A stretch of 64,000 bases of DNA, taken from Microbacterium allomyrinae (lineage in GTDB: Bacteria > Actinomycetota > Actinomycetes > Actinomycetales > Microbacteriaceae). The stretch spans positions 620,001 through 684,000 of the forward strand of contig NZ_JAGTTN010000002.1 in the NCBI RefSeq assembly GCF_020682705.1, in the 5' to 3' direction. Numbering within the stretch: the first letter of the stretch is position 1; every line of letters begins with the position of its first letter. The notes under the pieces were generated by a model. The model was not told where the DNA came from. It did no database searches and was given only the letters and a program-made list of their open reading frames with translations. This document shows, piece after piece, positions 42,764 through 52,552 of this stretch. Made by a program: the position numbers and the translations under genes.

Positions 42764-43708
42764 TCAGGCGAGCCGGGTGACCGGCACATCTCCGGGGGGC
42801 AGATCTGCGGGGGTCGGCGCCTGCGTGCCGGGAAGGGATGCCGCGGCCGCGCCGTACCGGATCGCTGTGCGCAGACGTTCCTCGGGGGCTTCGCCGCGCG
42901 AGTGCGCGAGCACGTACCCGGCCAGCGAGCTGTCGCCGGCGCCGACCGTGCTCGTCACTCGGATCGGCGGCGGGGTCGCCACCCAGGCGCCGTCGGAGTC
43001 GACCAGGATCGCGCCCCGGGAGCCGAGCGTGATGAGAGCGGCGCCGACGCGGGCGGGCACGAGCGTGCGGGCGATGCCGAGCACCGCGGCGTGGATGTCG
43101 GTGCCGGCGAGTTCGGCGCCGGCGAGTTCGGCGAGCTCGTCATCGTTGGGCTTGATGAGATCGGCTGCGCCGCGCTCGACGACGGCAGAGAGGGCGGGCC
43201 CCGAGGTGTCGACGGCGATGAGCGGGGCGGAAGCACCGTGCGCTTCGCGAACGGCTTGGATCACGCGCACGTAGAAGTCGTCGGAGACCCCGGGCGGAAG
43301 AGACCCGGCCAGCACGAGCCACGTGGCTCCGGCAGCCGCCGCGACGACGGCGTCGACCACCGCCGACGTCTCGTCCGCTGTGAGGGACGCGCCCGGGAGA
43401 TTGAGCTTGGTGGTGATTCCGGCGGGATCGGTGATCGCGACGTTGGCGCGGACATGCCCGTGCACGGGCACGCGGCGCGCATTCACGTGCGACGCGTGCA
43501 GCGCCGCGTCGAACGGGTCTCCCGCCGCGAGCGGCAGCACCGCGGTGCAGTCCTCCCCCGCGGCGCTGATGGCCCGGGCGACGTTGATCCCCTTGCCTCC
43601 CGCGTCCTCGCGCGCCGATGTCGCGCCCTGCACCTCCCCCACGGCGAGCGGGGCGCCCAGGGTAACGGTGCGATCGAGGGACGGGTTTGCGGTGAGCGTC
43701 ACGATCAT
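42764..43708 (-). CDS. fruK: 1-phosphofructokinase
   Basis: Phosphorylates fructose 1-phosphate (product of the PTS) to fructose 1,6-bisphosphate. The 314-residue pfkB-family enzyme has the N-terminal MIVTLTANPSLDRT, GGKGINVA (37-44), KLNLPGASLT and the C-terminal TSTVGAGDSSLAG with the catalytic aspartate. Its start overlaps the fruR stop as ATGA (43705-43708), and fruA starts 60 bases after its stop, so fruR-fruK-fruA form one operon. Confidence 0.96.
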   Translation of the reverse strand: MIVTLTANPSLDRTVTLGAPLAVGEVQGATSAREDAGGKGINVARAISAAGEDCTAVLPLAAGDPFDAALHASHVNARRVPVHGHVRANVAITDPAGITTKLNLPGASLTADETSAVVDAVVAAAAGATWLVLAGSLPPGVSDDFYVRVIQAVREAHGASAPLIAVDTSGPALSAVVERGAADLIKPNDDELAELAGAELAGTDIHAAVLGIARTLVPARVGAALITLGSRGAILVDSDGAWVATPPPIRVTSTVGAGDSSLAGYVLAHSRGEAPEERLRTAIRYGAAAASLPGTQAPTPADLPPGDVPVTRLA

Positions 43709-44484
43709 GTGAGCCAGACCTCCACTTCGGCATCGGCCAGCGCTGCAGAAAGCGCGGCGTCGGGTGCGGCATCCGTCACGAGCACGTCGATGTCTCGCAG
43801 CGCCGCGAACGTCACCAGCAACTCGCCTCCGAACTTCTCGGCGTCGGCAACGACCACGACGCGGCGCGCCGCGCGCACGATCGCGCGCTTCACGGCGGCT
43901 TCGTCGGGATCGGGCGTGCTGAGGCCGAATGAACTCGAGACGCCGTTGGCCCCGACGAAGGCGACGTCTGGCCGGAGGTCCGCGATCGCGTTTACCGTGT
44001 CGGCCCCGACCGCGGCGGCGGTGAGCCCGCGCACGCGCCCGCCGATGAGTGTGAGCGAGGCGCCCGGAACCGCGGCAAGAGCATGCGCCAGCGTGAGCGA
44101 GTGCGTCACGACGTCGATCCGACCGGAGGCGAGACTGGGGGCGAGTTCTGCGGCGACTGCGGCAGTGGTCGTGCCCGCATCGAGGAAGACCGAACCGTGG
44201 AAGGAGCTTCCGAGCACGTCGAGTGCCCGGCGACCGATCGCGCCCTTGGCGGCGCTGTGACGCAGCTCTCGCTCCGAGAGCGACGGCTCGAGAGTGCTGG
44301 CCCTGTCGGGGAGCACCGCTCCGCCATGCACGCGGCGCAGCGAACCATCCGATTCCATGCGGTCGAGATCGCGACGGATCGTCTCGGTGGTCACGGCGAA
44401 ACGCTCAGCGAGTTCGACGACGCTCACACGGCCGTCCTCGGCCAGCAGCTGTTCGATCTGCTCGTGGCGCTCCGTTGCGTACAC
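43705..44484 (-). CDS. fruR: DeoR-family repressor of the fructose operon
   Basis: A 259-residue DeoR-type regulator. The N-terminal winged helix (1-57) contains HEQIEQLLAEDGRVSVVEL and FAVTTETIRRDLDRMESDG, with GGAVLP marking the domain end; the remaining 200 residues are the sugar-phosphate-sensing DeoRC domain, with DAGTTTAAVAAEL. The GTG start (44484) is used by the coupled operon. Fructose 1-phosphate or fructose 1,6-bisphosphate is the likely inducer, as in other FruR/DeoR systems. Direct repeats at 44519-44545 are the probable operator, consistent with autoregulation. Confidence 0.92.
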   Translation of the reverse strand: MYATERHEQIEQLLAEDGRVSVVELAERFAVTTETIRRDLDRMESDGSLRRVHGGAVLPDRASTLEPSLSERELRHSAAKGAIGRRALDVLGSSFHGSVFLDAGTTTAAVAAELAPSLASGRIDVVTHSLTLAHALAAVPGASLTLIGGRVRGLTAAAVGADTVNAIADLRPDVAFVGANGVSSSFGLSTPDPDEAAVKRAIVRAARRVVVVADAEKFGGELLVTFAALRDIDVLVTDAAPDAALSAALADAEVEVWLT

Positions 44485-44518
44485 CAGGCCTCACCCTTCG
44501 TCGGATTCCCACACGTTA

Positions 44519-44545
44519 CAACATACTCCAACATAAAACAATACA
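44519..44545. promoter_or_regulatory. three phased direct repeats upstream of fruR, candidate operator
   Basis: On the plus strand CAACATA occurs at 44519-44525 and 44529-44535, and the related CAATACA at 44539-44545; the spacing is exactly ten bases, one helical turn. DeoR-type regulators often bind direct repeats. The tract is the most AT-rich in the surrounding region, so it may double as promoter. Confidence 0.6.
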
Positions 44546-44590
44546 TTCCCGCGCGCTTCGCCCGTCCGAATCACTGGATAGGGTCGAACG

Positions 44591-45511
44591 ATGCCGGACA
44601 AACCCGCCGCCGAAGTCGCGATCGATGCGGCGCTCGTGCGCAGCCTCGTCGCCGGTCAGGCACTCGAGAAGATTCCGGATGCCGCGAGCCTCGCTCTCAT
44701 GAAGGTCGCGGAGGGGTGGGACAATGAGGTGTGGCGCCTGGGCGACGAGCTCGCCGTGCGTCTCCCCCGCCGAGCTCCCGCTGCACCGCTCGTGCGCAAC
44801 GAACAGCGTGCACTACCCGCGATCGCGGAGAGGCTTCGCCCGACGGGGGTCCGCGTTCCGGCACCCCTCCTCGCGGGGGTCCCGACAGACGCTTACCCGT
44901 GGGCGTGGTCGATCGTTCCGTGGATCGCGGGGGTGCGCGGACTCGATGTCGTGCGTGCGGAACGGGCGCCGTGGGCCGCGCCGCTCGCCGCTGCGCTCGC
45001 AGCACTTCACGTCGCGGCGCCCGACGACCATCCCATCAATCCGGTGCGCGGAGTGCCCCTCGGGCGCCGCGACACCGTCTTCCACGAGAGGCTCGCCGCG
45101 CTTCGCGGGGCCGGCACGATCGGTGATACGTCCGCCGAAGCCCTTCGCGACCGATGGATTCGCGGCGTCGAAGCACCCTCCTGGGTGGACGATCCGGTGT
45201 GGATCCACGGCGATCTGCACCCTGGCAATCTGGTCGCCGAAGAAGGCACGCTCGTGGGGATCATCGACTTCGGCGACGTGACCGCGGGCGACCCTGCCTA
45301 CGACCTGGCCGTCGCCTGGCTCGCGTTCGACCAGGCCGGGCGCCGTCTCTTCCGAGCGGCGACCGCCACCCGCTACGACAGCGCGACGTGGGTGCGCGCA
45401 CGCGCCTGGGCAGCGGCCGTCGTCGTGATGTTCCTCACTCACAGCGACGACGAACCGGCCTACGCCGCGCTCGCGAGGGCGGCCGCGATCGAGGTCATCG
45501 GCGACGACTGA
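44591..45511 (+). CDS. aminoglycoside phosphotransferase (APH)-fold kinase
   Basis: A 306-residue kinase of the APH/choline-kinase fold. Brenner box HGDLHPGN (206-213) supplies the catalytic aspartate and asparagine, and DFGD (226-229) in IIDFGDVTAGDP binds the metal. The N-terminal LMKVAEGWDNEVWRLGDELAVRLPRR is the ATP-binding start of the family. It is divergent from fruR and probably leaderless (TAGGGT six bases before the ATG). Many such proteins are not resistance genes but metabolite kinases; the substrate cannot be read from context. A strong terminator follows. Confidence 0.85.
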   Translation: MPDKPAAEVAIDAALVRSLVAGQALEKIPDAASLALMKVAEGWDNEVWRLGDELAVRLPRRAPAAPLVRNEQRALPAIAERLRPTGVRVPAPLLAGVPTDAYPWAWSIVPWIAGVRGLDVVRAERAPWAAPLAAALAALHVAAPDDHPINPVRGVPLGRRDTVFHERLAALRGAGTIGDTSAEALRDRWIRGVEAPSWVDDPVWIHGDLHPGNLVAEEGTLVGIIDFGDVTAGDPAYDLAVAWLAFDQAGRRLFRAATATRYDSATWVRARAWAAAVVVMFLTHSDDEPAYAALARAAAIEVIGDD

Positions 45512-45584
45512 GATGCCGGCAGACGCTCACGCCTGCGCACTCGGGCCGGAGACAGGCGAGGAGCGAAAACCCGCTACACAAACG

Positions 45585-45612
45585 AAAAACCCCCGCTGAG
45601 CGGGGGTCTTTT
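45585..45612. terminator. terminator between the APH-fold gene and tRNA-Gln
   Basis: ACCCCCGC (45589-45596) and GCGGGGGT (45600-45607) form a tight stem with a three-base loop, flanked by AAAAA on the left and TCTTTTC on the right. It works in both directions and ends the APH-fold gene and the tRNA-Gln transcript. Confidence 0.9.
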
Positions 45613-45615
45613 CGT

Positions 45616-45690
45616 TGGCTGGGGTACCTGGACTCGAACCAAGAACAAAGGTACCAGAAACCTCCGTGTTGCCAATTACACCATACCCCA
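45616..45690 (-). tRNA. tRNA-Gln (anticodon CTG)
   Basis: The 75-base minus-strand sequence gives acceptor TGGGGTA with TACCCCA, anticodon stem GAGGT/ACCTT around loop TTCTGGT with anticodon CTG (reads CAG), T-loop GGTTCGAGTCC and an encoded CCA. It lies next to gltX, as do the tRNA-Glu genes 6 kb away. In bacteria lacking glutaminyl-tRNA synthetase, GltX can charge this tRNA with glutamate for later amidation. Confidence 0.95.
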
Positions 45691-45807
45691 AGGCTGTCAG
45701 CCGAAGCCGTGCCGAGGATTGAGTCTACGCGACTTCGGCGGGACCGCCAAACCGGGCGAGCTCGCCGAGCATCCCGGGCGCGTCGTTCAGCGCGCCCACC
45801 TGGGCGG

Positions 45808-47340
45808 CTACTCGGTGCGCAGCCCCACCAGCGCACGGAGCCTGCGGATCGTCTCGGGCTTGCCGAGAAGTTCCATCGATTCGAACAGAGGAGGCGAGAT
45901 GCGGCGGCCACTCAGGGCGACGCGCAGCGGCCCGTAGGCGACGCGGGGCTTGAGTCCGAGGCCCCCCTCATCGGCGGGGGCGATGAGCGCGGCGGCCAGC
46001 GCCTCCTGGACAGCGGAGGTGGTGAACTCCGATTCGGGGACGAGTTCCAGGGCGCCCACGGACGCCACGAGAACCTCCGACGCATTCGCGGGAAGCGACG
46101 CGAGCGCGTCGTCGGCGTACACGATGTCGTCCGTGAAGAGGAAGCCGAGGAGCGCCGGTGCGTCGCCGAGCAGCTGCAGCCGTTCCTGGATGAGCGGGGC
46201 GGACGCCTCGATCATCTTCTCCTGCGCGGGCGTCGGCGTCTCGGACACCAGACCCGCGGCCGCGAGATAGGGAACGATCCGCGCCGCGAAATCGGCGGGC
46301 TGCAGCATCCGGATGTGATCGCCGTTGATCGACTCGGCCTTCTTCTGGTCGAACCGCGCGGGATTCGGGTTGACGTCGACGATGTCGAAGGCGGCGACCA
46401 GTTCGTCGAGCGAGAACACGTCGCGGTCGGGACCGATCGACCAGCCGAGCAGCGACAGGTAGTTCAGCAGGCCCTCGTGGATGAAGCCCTTCTCCCGCTG
46501 GAGGAAGAGATCGGCCTGCGGGTCGCGCTTGGAGAGCTTCTTGTTGCCCACCTCGCCCAGCACGAGCGGCATGTGCGCGAAGCGCGGGACGAACGTCGTC
46601 ACTCCGGCATCCACCAAGGCGCCGTACAGGGCGAGCTGGCGAGCGGTCGAGGGCATGAGGTCCTCGCCCCGGATGACGTGCGTGATGCCCATCAGCGCGT
46701 CATCGACGGGGTTCACGAACGGATACAGCGGGACTCCGCCCGCGCGCACGAGCACGAAGTCGGGGAACGATCCGGCGGGGAACGTGACCTCCCCACGGAT
46801 CAGATCCACGTAGGTGAGATCCTCGTCAGGTACGCGCAGACGCCATGCGGGCTCGCGGCCCTCGGCGCGGAACGCCGCCTTCTGCTCATCGGTGAGCGTG
46901 CGATCGAAGTTGTCGTAGCCGAGCTGCTTCGCACGGCCGTTCGCCGCGTTGCGCGCGTCGATCTCTTCGGCGGTCGAGTAGCTCTCGTACACCGCATCGG
47001 CCGCGATGAGCTTGTCGAGAACCCCTCGATACAGGTCATGGCGCTGCGACTGGCGGTACGGCGCGTGAGGGCCGCCGACCTCGACACCCTCGTCCCAGTC
47101 GATCTCGAGCCACCGCAGCGCATCGAGGAGCTGCTCATAGCTCTCCTCGCTGTCGCGCGCGGAGTCGGTGTCTTCGATGCGGAACACCAGCTTGCCGCCG
47201 TTGTGCCGCGCGTAGGCCCAGTTGAACAGCACGGTGCGAATGAGGCCGACGTGCGGAAGGCCGGTGGGTGACGGGCAGAACCGGACGCGAATATCAGCGC
47301 CGGCCGCGGTCGTGGTGCGGGGATCGGGTGAGGAAGACAT
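45808..47340 (-). CDS. gltX: glutamate--tRNA ligase
   Basis: Charges tRNA-Glu, and in actinobacteria usually also tRNA-Gln for transamidation by GatCAB. The 510-residue class I synthetase has the HIGH-like signature in [14 protein letters not shown] (HVGL at 30-33) and the KMSKS-like [13 protein letters not shown] around residue 268. The start ATG 47340 precedes a 15-residue Thr/Ala-rich lead before VRFCPSPTG. The catalytic core and C-terminal anticodon-binding domain are full length. It lies near tRNA-Gln and two tRNA-Glu genes. Confidence 0.96.
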   Translation of the reverse strand: MSSSPDPRTTTAAGADIRVRFCPSPTGLPHVGLIRTVLFNWAYARHNGGKLVFRIEDTDSARDSEESYEQLLDALRWLEIDWDEGVEVGGPHAPYRQSQRHDLYRGVLDKLIAADAVYESYSTAEEIDARNAANGRAKQLGYDNFDRTLTDEQKAAFRAEGREPAWRLRVPDEDLTYVDLIRGEVTFPAGSFPDFVLVRAGGVPLYPFVNPVDDALMGITHVIRGEDLMPSTARQLALYGALVDAGVTTFVPRFAHMPLVLGEVGNKKLSKRDPQADLFLQREKGFIHEGLLNYLSLLGWSIGPDRDVFSLDELVAAFDIVDVNPNPARFDQKKAESINGDHIRMLQPADFAARIVPYLAAAGLVSETPTPAQEKMIEASAPLIQERLQLLGDAPALLGFLFTDDIVYADDALASLPANASEVLVASVGALELVPESEFTTSAVQEALAAALIAPADEGGLGLKPRVAYGPLRVALSGRRISPPLFESMELLGKPETIRRLRALVGLRTE

Positions 47341-47388
47341 CGCCGACCAGTCTAGTTGCGCACTGCTGCGCCCTCCCGGCCTGCCGCC

Positions 47389-48198
47389 CTATCCCAGAAC
47401 TCCCCCGGCCGCCGGAACCATCCCCGACGCCAGAACCGCGGAATGCGGCACGTGGACGAGGCCATCGACCGGGTCGGCGATCTCCGCCGTGATCCGCAGG
47501 TACGCCTCGCGCATGCGAGCCCGAGTCGCGACATCCTGCGCGCGATGGATCCCACCCATGGTCGCAACCCCACCCTCGACGCCGGACCACAGCTGCTCCG
47601 GCGCGAAGGCGAAGTCCCACGAGACCAGGCGGGCGCGCACATCGTCGAGCCCGCCGTCGGCGAGCACGCCGGCAACGCCCGTGGTGTCGCGCTCGAAATC
47701 GGGTTCCGCGGGAAGTCGGCTGCCTGCCGGCCGGTCCAGGCCGGCCGCATCGAGCACACGGTCCCAGAGCGGGCGGAGAGGGCTGGTGGTACCGTGCCAG
47801 ATCGTCACCACGACCACACCGCCGAGCGTGGCGACCTGTGCGAGACCGGCCACCGCTGCGCGCGCGTCGGGCACATGGTTGAGCACGAAGTTGGCCGTGA
47901 CGGCATCGGCCGAGTCATCGGGCTCGTCAAGGCCCGGGAGCGTGCCGATGCGGAACGGAATGCCCGGATTCAGGCGCCGAGCCGTCGCGATCATCGACTC
48001 CTCGGCGTCGACGCCTGCTACCGTCCAACCGCGCGCGTGGGCGGCCGCGGCGACCGTGCCCGGTCCGGTGCCGACGTCCAGCAGACGCCGGCCCGCCGTG
48101 CGTTCGCCGGCCTCATCGAGGACCGCGTCGACCGCTCCTGCGCACAGCGCGGCGAATGACGTCGCGTATGCGTCGCCGGTCGATGCCCAATCAGCCAT
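47389..48198 (-). CDS. class I SAM-dependent methyltransferase
   Basis: A 269-residue methyltransferase. Motif I is LLDVGTGPGTVAAAA (39-53), followed by VAGVDAEESMIATARR and DAVTANFVLNHVPDARAA for motifs II and III. It resembles small-molecule or ubiquinone/menaquinone-like methyltransferases, but no specific substrate is evident. The start overlaps the preceding MFS gene by eight bases, so the two are co-transcribed with the FAH-family gene upstream. It is convergent with no gene; gltX follows in the same direction. Confidence 0.85.
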   Translation of the reverse strand: MADWASTGDAYATSFAALCAGAVDAVLDEAGERTAGRRLLDVGTGPGTVAAAAHARGWTVAGVDAEESMIATARRLNPGIPFRIGTLPGLDEPDDSADAVTANFVLNHVPDARAAVAGLAQVATLGGVVVVTIWHGTTSPLRPLWDRVLDAAGLDRPAGSRLPAEPDFERDTTGVAGVLADGGLDDVRARLVSWDFAFAPEQLWSGVEGGVATMGGIHRAQDVATRARMREAYLRITAEIADPVDGLVHVPHSAVLASGMVPAAGGVLG

Positions 48199-49468
48199 CC
48201 GCTCCCCCGCGCGGCGCGGCGGACCGCAGTCCCAGCGGGGCCAGCAGCACGGCCGCGGCGACCAAGGCCATCACGACGAGCGCGAGCCCGCCGTACCCGA
48301 TCCATCCCAGCACCGCGCCGGCCGCGATCGCTCCGCCGGCGCCCACGATGCTCATGGTGAAATCGCTGATCCCCTGACGTCGCGTGCGGCGCTCCTCCGA
48401 GGACGCCTCGGTCAGCAGGGTGGATCCCGCCACCGTCGACGCGCTCCACCCGAGACCGAGCAGGACGAGCGCGACCGTGACGGCGGCGGTCGACTCCGCG
48501 CCGAACGACGCCGTGAGCAGGGCCGCCGCCAGCAGTCCCTGACCGATCAGGATCGTCGGCACCCTGCCGAGCTTGTCGGCGAGGATGCCGAACACGGGCG
48601 AGAGGGCGTACATACCGGCGATGTGGAGGCTGATCGTGAGGCCGATGATCGACAGCGTGGCCGCCTCCGACGCTCCGTGGGTCAGATGGGCGAGGTGCAC
48701 CGGCGTCATCGCCATGATCGACACCATCGTGCCGTGGGCGGCCGCCACCGCGAAGATCGCGTAGCGCGCGACGCCGGGTCGATCCGCCCGCACGATGGCC
48801 CGCGCGCTGGAGGCCGCCGTCGCGACGATGCGCTGCGCCAGCAGCAGTGGATCTGGACGCATCGCGACGAGGTAGAGGACGATCGCGAGCAGTTGAGCGA
48901 TCACCGTGAACAGGTATGGCCCGGTCAGCGGCGGCATGCCCAGCGCATCGCCGACGATCTGGCCGGGCCCGGTGAGGTTGGGCCCGAGGACCGCGCCGAT
49001 AGTGGTCGCCCACACAACGATCGACAAATCACGGCCGCGTGACGCATCGGTCGCAAGGTCCGCCGCGGCGAAGCGCGACTGGAGGTTCGCCGCTTGACCC
49101 GCGCCGATGATCAGGAATCCGGCGAGCAGCAGCGGGAACGAGGCGCCGGACACCGCGACGATCACGAGTACGACGCCCACGAGCGCGGTCGCCATACCGG
49201 CGGTGAGTGAGCGGCGACGGCCGTGGCGACGGGCGACGGCTGCCAGCGGCACCGCGGTCAGTGCGGTGCCCAGAGTCACCGCAGCCGCGGCGAGCCCAGA
49301 GAACGAATCGTCGCCCGAGATCCGGGCTGCCAGCACTGCCCCGAGCGACAGCGTCGCCCCGAAGGCGAGACCGCCCAGCACCTGCCCGAGAGACAGTACC
49401 CAGACCGTTCGCCGCTGAACGCGGGCGACCTCTGCGGGTGTGGTGGCGAGTTCAGACTCAGGCGTCAC
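48191..49468 (-). CDS. MFS transporter
   Basis: A 425-residue major facilitator with about twelve transmembrane helices and the loop [11 protein letters not shown] after helix 2, the MFS GxxxDRxGRR-like position. The first 20 residues ([20 protein letters not shown]) are cytoplasmic. The C-terminal helices contain [17 protein letters not shown], the second repeat of this motif. It overlaps both the FAH gene upstream (11 bases) and the methyltransferase downstream (8 bases), so the three are an operon. The transported compound is unknown; export is more common for this type. Confidence 0.86.
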   Translation of the reverse strand: MTPESELATTPAEVARVQRRTVWVLSLGQVLGGLAFGATLSLGAVLAARISGDDSFSGLAAAAVTLGTALTAVPLAAVARRHGRRRSLTAGMATALVGVVLVIVAVSGASFPLLLAGFLIIGAGQAANLQSRFAAADLATDASRGRDLSIVVWATTIGAVLGPNLTGPGQIVGDALGMPPLTGPYLFTVIAQLLAIVLYLVAMRPDPLLLAQRIVATAASSARAIVRADRPGVARYAIFAVAAAHGTMVSIMAMTPVHLAHLTHGASEAATLSIIGLTISLHIAGMYALSPVFGILADKLGRVPTILIGQGLLAAALLTASFGAESTAAVTVALVLLGLGWSASTVAGSTLLTEASSEERRTRRQGISDFTMSIVGAGGAIAAGAVLGWIGYGGLALVVMALVAAAVLLAPLGLRSAAPRGGADG

Positions 49469-50225
49469 GGGCGGGATTTCGCAGGATGCCGAGACCTGAG
49501 ATCTCGACTTCGACGGTGTCGCCTGCGATGAAGGGCCCTACACCGGCGGGAGTGCCCGTGAGGATGACGTCACCCGGCAGCAGAGTGAACGCGGCCGAGG
49601 CGTACGCGATGACGTCGGCGAGCGAGAAGATCATGTCGCTGATCGGACCCTGCTGGCGAACCTCGCCGTTGACGCGCGTCGTCACGACTGCGTCGCCCGC
49701 CGGATCGAAGTCGGTCTCGATAGCGGGCCCCAGCGGGCAGAAGGTGTCGAACCCCTTCGCCCGCGCCCACTGCCCGTCGCTCTTCTGCAGATCGCGCGCG
49801 GTGACGTCGTTGGCGATGGTGTAGCCGAACACATAGTCCAGCGCCCGCTCGGACGGGACGTTCTTCGCGATGCGGCCGATGACCGCGGCGAGTTCGCCCT
49901 CGAAGTCGACTCGATCGGACTGCGGCGGCAGCACGATGGCGTCACCCGGACCGATCACAGAGGTGTTCGGCTTGAGGAACAGCAACGGCTCGACGGGTAC
50001 GTCGTTGCCGAGCTCCGCGGCATGATCGCGGTAGTTGCGCCCGACGCACACTACTTTGGAGCGCGGAATGACGGGAGCCAGCAGAGCGACGTCGGCCAGC
50101 GGCACACGCTCGCCGGTCGTGTCGTAGCCCGAGAACATCGGGTCGCCCGAGAGGACGACCAGCTCGCCCTCGTCGACGATCCCGAATCTGATGGCGTCAT
50201 TGTGGCTGAAGCGCGCGATCCTCAC
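49458..50225 (-). CDS. fumarylacetoacetate hydrolase family protein
   Basis: A 255-residue FAH-fold enzyme. The metal ligands E109 and E111 in [10 protein letters not shown] and D140 in NDVTARDLQ are in place, with KPNTSV and [24 protein letters not shown] typical of the family. Such enzymes hydrolyse or decarboxylate oxaloacetate and acylpyruvates. It overlaps the MFS gene by 11 bases and starts the FAH-MFS-methyltransferase run. An aromatic or acylpyruvate catabolic role is possible but no other pathway gene is here. Confidence 0.9.
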   Translation of the reverse strand: MRIARFSHNDAIRFGIVDEGELVVLSGDPMFSGYDTTGERVPLADVALLAPVIPRSKVVCVGRNYRDHAAELGNDVPVEPLLFLKPNTSVIGPGDAIVLPPQSDRVDFEGELAAVIGRIAKNVPSERALDYVFGYTIANDVTARDLQKSDGQWARAKGFDTFCPLGPAIETDFDPAGDAVVTTRVNGEVRQQGPISDMIFSLADVIAYASAAFTLLPGDVILTGTPAGVGPFIAGDTVEVEISGLGILRNPARDA

Positions 50226-50254
50226 GCGTTCAGCCTAGCCACACGCCCCGACGC

Positions 50255-50289
50255 CCGCGGCCCTCCGGACGAGGTCCGAGGGGCCGCGG
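50255..50289 (-). terminator. hairpin after ilvE
   Basis: An inverted repeat with CCGCGG outer arms (50255-50260 and 50284-50289) and GGCCCTCCGGAC against GTCCGAGGGGCC inside (one mismatch and a short bulge) lies 19 bases after the ilvE stop. It separates ilvE from the FAH gene. Confidence 0.7.
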
Positions 50290-50307
50290 TGCGCAGAGCC
50301 GATGGGA

Positions 50308-51414
50308 TCAGCCGTCGAGGCGCACGAGCCAGCCGTGCTTGTCCTCACGACGCCCGTACTGGATGTCGGTGAGCTCCTCGCGCAGCGAGAGCGCCAGCTC
50401 GCCCGTCGGCTGCTCGTCGATGAAGTCCTTGCCCTTGAGCACGCCGATCGGGGTGACCACGGCGGCGGTACCGCACGCGAACACCTCGACGATGTCGCCG
50501 GACGCGACGCCATCACGCCATTCGCCGAGCGAGACCGCACGCCCTTCGACCTTGTGCCCGCGGTCGGCCGCGAGCTGCAGGATCGAGTCGCGGGTGATCC
50601 CCTCGAGGATCGACGGCGAGGCCGGCGTGACGATCGTGCCGTCCTTGTAGACGAAGACGACGTTCATTCCGCCGAGCTCCTCGACGTTGCCGTCCTGGTC
50701 GAGGAACACGACCTGGTCGCACTCGTTCTCGTACGCCTCGGACTGCGGCAGGAGGCTTGCGGCATAGTTACCGCCCGTCTTGGCCGCGCCCGTGCCGCCC
50801 TTGCCGGCGCGCGCGTAGTCCTCGCTGAGCCAGATCGACACCGGCTGAACGCCGCCCTTGAAGTAGGCGCCCGCGGGAGACGCGATCACGTAGTAGCCGA
50901 CCTTGTGCGCGGGACGCACCCCCAGGAACGCCTCTTTGGCGAACATGAACGGCCGCAGGTACAGACTCTGATCCTCGCCCGACGGCACCCAGGCGCCGTC
51001 GATCGCGACGAGTTCGCGCAGCGACTGGACGAAGTACGACACCGGCAGCTCGGGAAGCGCGAGCCGGCGAGCGGAGCGCTGCAGGCGGCGTCCGTTCTGG
51101 TCGGGCCGGAACGTGTGGATCGAGCCATCGGCGTGGCGGTACGCCTTGATGCCCTCGAAGATCTCCTGGCCGTAGTGCAGCACAGCCGCCGCCGGATCGA
51201 GCGACAGCGGACCGTACGGCTGCACCCTCGGACGGTGCCAGCCGCCGCCGACCGACCAGCAGATGTCGACCATGTGGTCGGTGAAGCTGGTGCCGAAGCC
51301 GGGATTGACGAGAATCTCGTCGCGTTGCGCGGCGGACTTCGCGTTGAGGTTGCGGGACACGGTGAACTCGAGCGGGGCGAGTCCGGTGTCGGGGTCGGAG
51401 TCGATGAGCGTCAT
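50308..51414 (-). CDS. ilvE: branched-chain amino acid aminotransferase
   Basis: PLP-dependent transaminase interconverting leucine, isoleucine and valine with their 2-oxoacids. The 368-residue class IV aminotransferase has PLP lysine K212 in GTGAAKTGGNYA, plus YGQEIFEGIKAYR and LYLRPFMFAKEAFLGV, as in the fold-type IV BCAT. It follows leuB by 63 bases in the same direction, an arrangement that couples leucine synthesis steps. Its terminator is at 50255. Confidence 0.97.
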   Translation of the reverse strand: MTLIDSDPDTGLAPLEFTVSRNLNAKSAAQRDEILVNPGFGTSFTDHMVDICWSVGGGWHRPRVQPYGPLSLDPAAAVLHYGQEIFEGIKAYRHADGSIHTFRPDQNGRRLQRSARRLALPELPVSYFVQSLRELVAIDGAWVPSGEDQSLYLRPFMFAKEAFLGVRPAHKVGYYVIASPAGAYFKGGVQPVSIWLSEDYARAGKGGTGAAKTGGNYAASLLPQSEAYENECDQVVFLDQDGNVEELGGMNVVFVYKDGTIVTPASPSILEGITRDSILQLAADRGHKVEGRAVSLGEWRDGVASGDIVEVFACGTAAVVTPIGVLKGKDFIDEQPTGELALSLREELTDIQYGRREDKHGWLVRLDG

Positions 51415-51477
51415 GACGGAGCCTGTGCTTTCGTGCGGAGCGATCCGCTGGAGGGAGAGGCGCTTGCCGTTTCCAGA

Positions 51478-52545
51478 TTACGCCTGGAGGCGATCGACGA
51501 TGGCGTCACCGATCTGCGCCGTGCTGCGGGCGGCCTGGCCCCGGATCGCGAGGTCATCCTCGACAGCGGTGGTGACGCGCTGTGCTTCGTCCCGCAGCCC
51601 GAGATGGTCGAGCAGCAGCGAGACGGAGAGGATCGCGGCCGTGGGGTCGGCCTTCTGCTGGCCTGCGATGTCGGGCGCCGAACCGTGGACGGGCTCGAAC
51701 ATCGAAGGGAACGCGCCGTCGGGGTTGATGTTGCCCGAAGCAGCGAGACCGATGCCACCGGTGACGGCGCCGGCCAGGTCCGTGAGGATGTCGCCGAAGA
51801 GGTTGTCGGTGACGATCACGTCGAAACGGCCCGGGTTCGTGACCAGGAAGATCGTTGCCGCGTCGACGTGCAGGTAGTCTACGGCGACCTCGGGGTGCTC
51901 CGTCGCCACCTCGTCGACGATGCGCTTGTAGATGCCGCCCGCGTGCACGAGCACGTTGGTCTTGTGCACGAGCGTCACCTTCTTGCCGCGCCGCTCGGCG
52001 AGGTCGAACGCGTAGCGAACGACACGCTCGACGCCGAAGGCGGTGTTGACGGATGTCTCGTTCGCCACCTCGTGCGGCGTGCCGCGGCGGATCGATCCGC
52101 CGTTGCCGACATAGGGGCCCTCGGTGCCCTCGCGCACGACGACGAAATCGATGTCGCCGGGAGCCGCCAGCGGCCCGGGCACGCCCGGATAGAGCTTCGA
52201 CGGGCGCAGATTGACGTAGTGGTCGAGCTCGAAGCGCAGCTTCAGCAGCAGACCGCGCTCGATGTTGGCGTCCTTCAGGCGAGGATCGCCCGGCACTCCC
52301 CCGACCGCGCCGAGCAGGATCGCGTCGTGCCCCGCGATCGCCTCGAGATCGGCATCCGTCAGCGTGTCGCCGGTCTCGAGGAATCGAGCCGCTCCCAGGG
52401 AGAAGCGCGTCTTCTCGAAACGCACGCCGCTGGAGGCGGTCGCGGCGTCGAGCACCTTCTCCGCCTCGGTGATGACCTCGGGGCCGATGCCGTCACCCGG
52501 GATGACGGCCAGCTTCACGAGACTGGATTGCTGCACACGCGACAT
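51478..52545 (-). CDS. leuB: 3-isopropylmalate dehydrogenase
   Basis: NAD-dependent oxidative decarboxylase that makes 2-oxoisocaproate for leucine. The 355-residue enzyme has [14 protein letters not shown] (11-24), [15 protein letters not shown] with its substrate arginine, [14 protein letters not shown], and [15 protein letters not shown] in the metal-binding region. The start (52545) gives ten residues before the family core. An in-frame GTG just ahead of KLAVIPG is possible. leuB and ilvE are paired here, whereas leuC and leuD are 15 kb away. Confidence 0.97.
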   Translation of the reverse strand: MSRVQQSSLVKLAVIPGDGIGPEVITEAEKVLDAATASSGVRFEKTRFSLGAARFLETGDTLTDADLEAIAGHDAILLGAVGGVPGDPRLKDANIERGLLLKLRFELDHYVNLRPSKLYPGVPGPLAAPGDIDFVVVREGTEGPYVGNGGSIRRGTPHEVANETSVNTAFGVERVVRYAFDLAERRGKKVTLVHKTNVLVHAGGIYKRIVDEVATEHPEVAVDYLHVDAATIFLVTNPGRFDVIVTDNLFGDILTDLAGAVTGGIGLAASGNINPDGAFPSMFEPVHGSAPDIAGQQKADPTAAILSVSLLLDHLGLRDEAQRVTTAVEDDLAIRGQAARSTAQIGDAIVDRLQA

Positions 52546-52552
52546 GGTGCTC

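Noticed and set aside
44591-45511. Aminoglycoside-resistance gene
   Set aside because: The fold is shared by many metabolite kinases; no resistance-type context, mobile element or close motif pattern supports a resistance call.
45154-49042. Very long plus-strand frames opposite gltX and the MFS/methyltransferase genes
   Set aside because: Low-complexity Arg/Pro/Ala translations overlapping confident genes on the other strand; no start signal.
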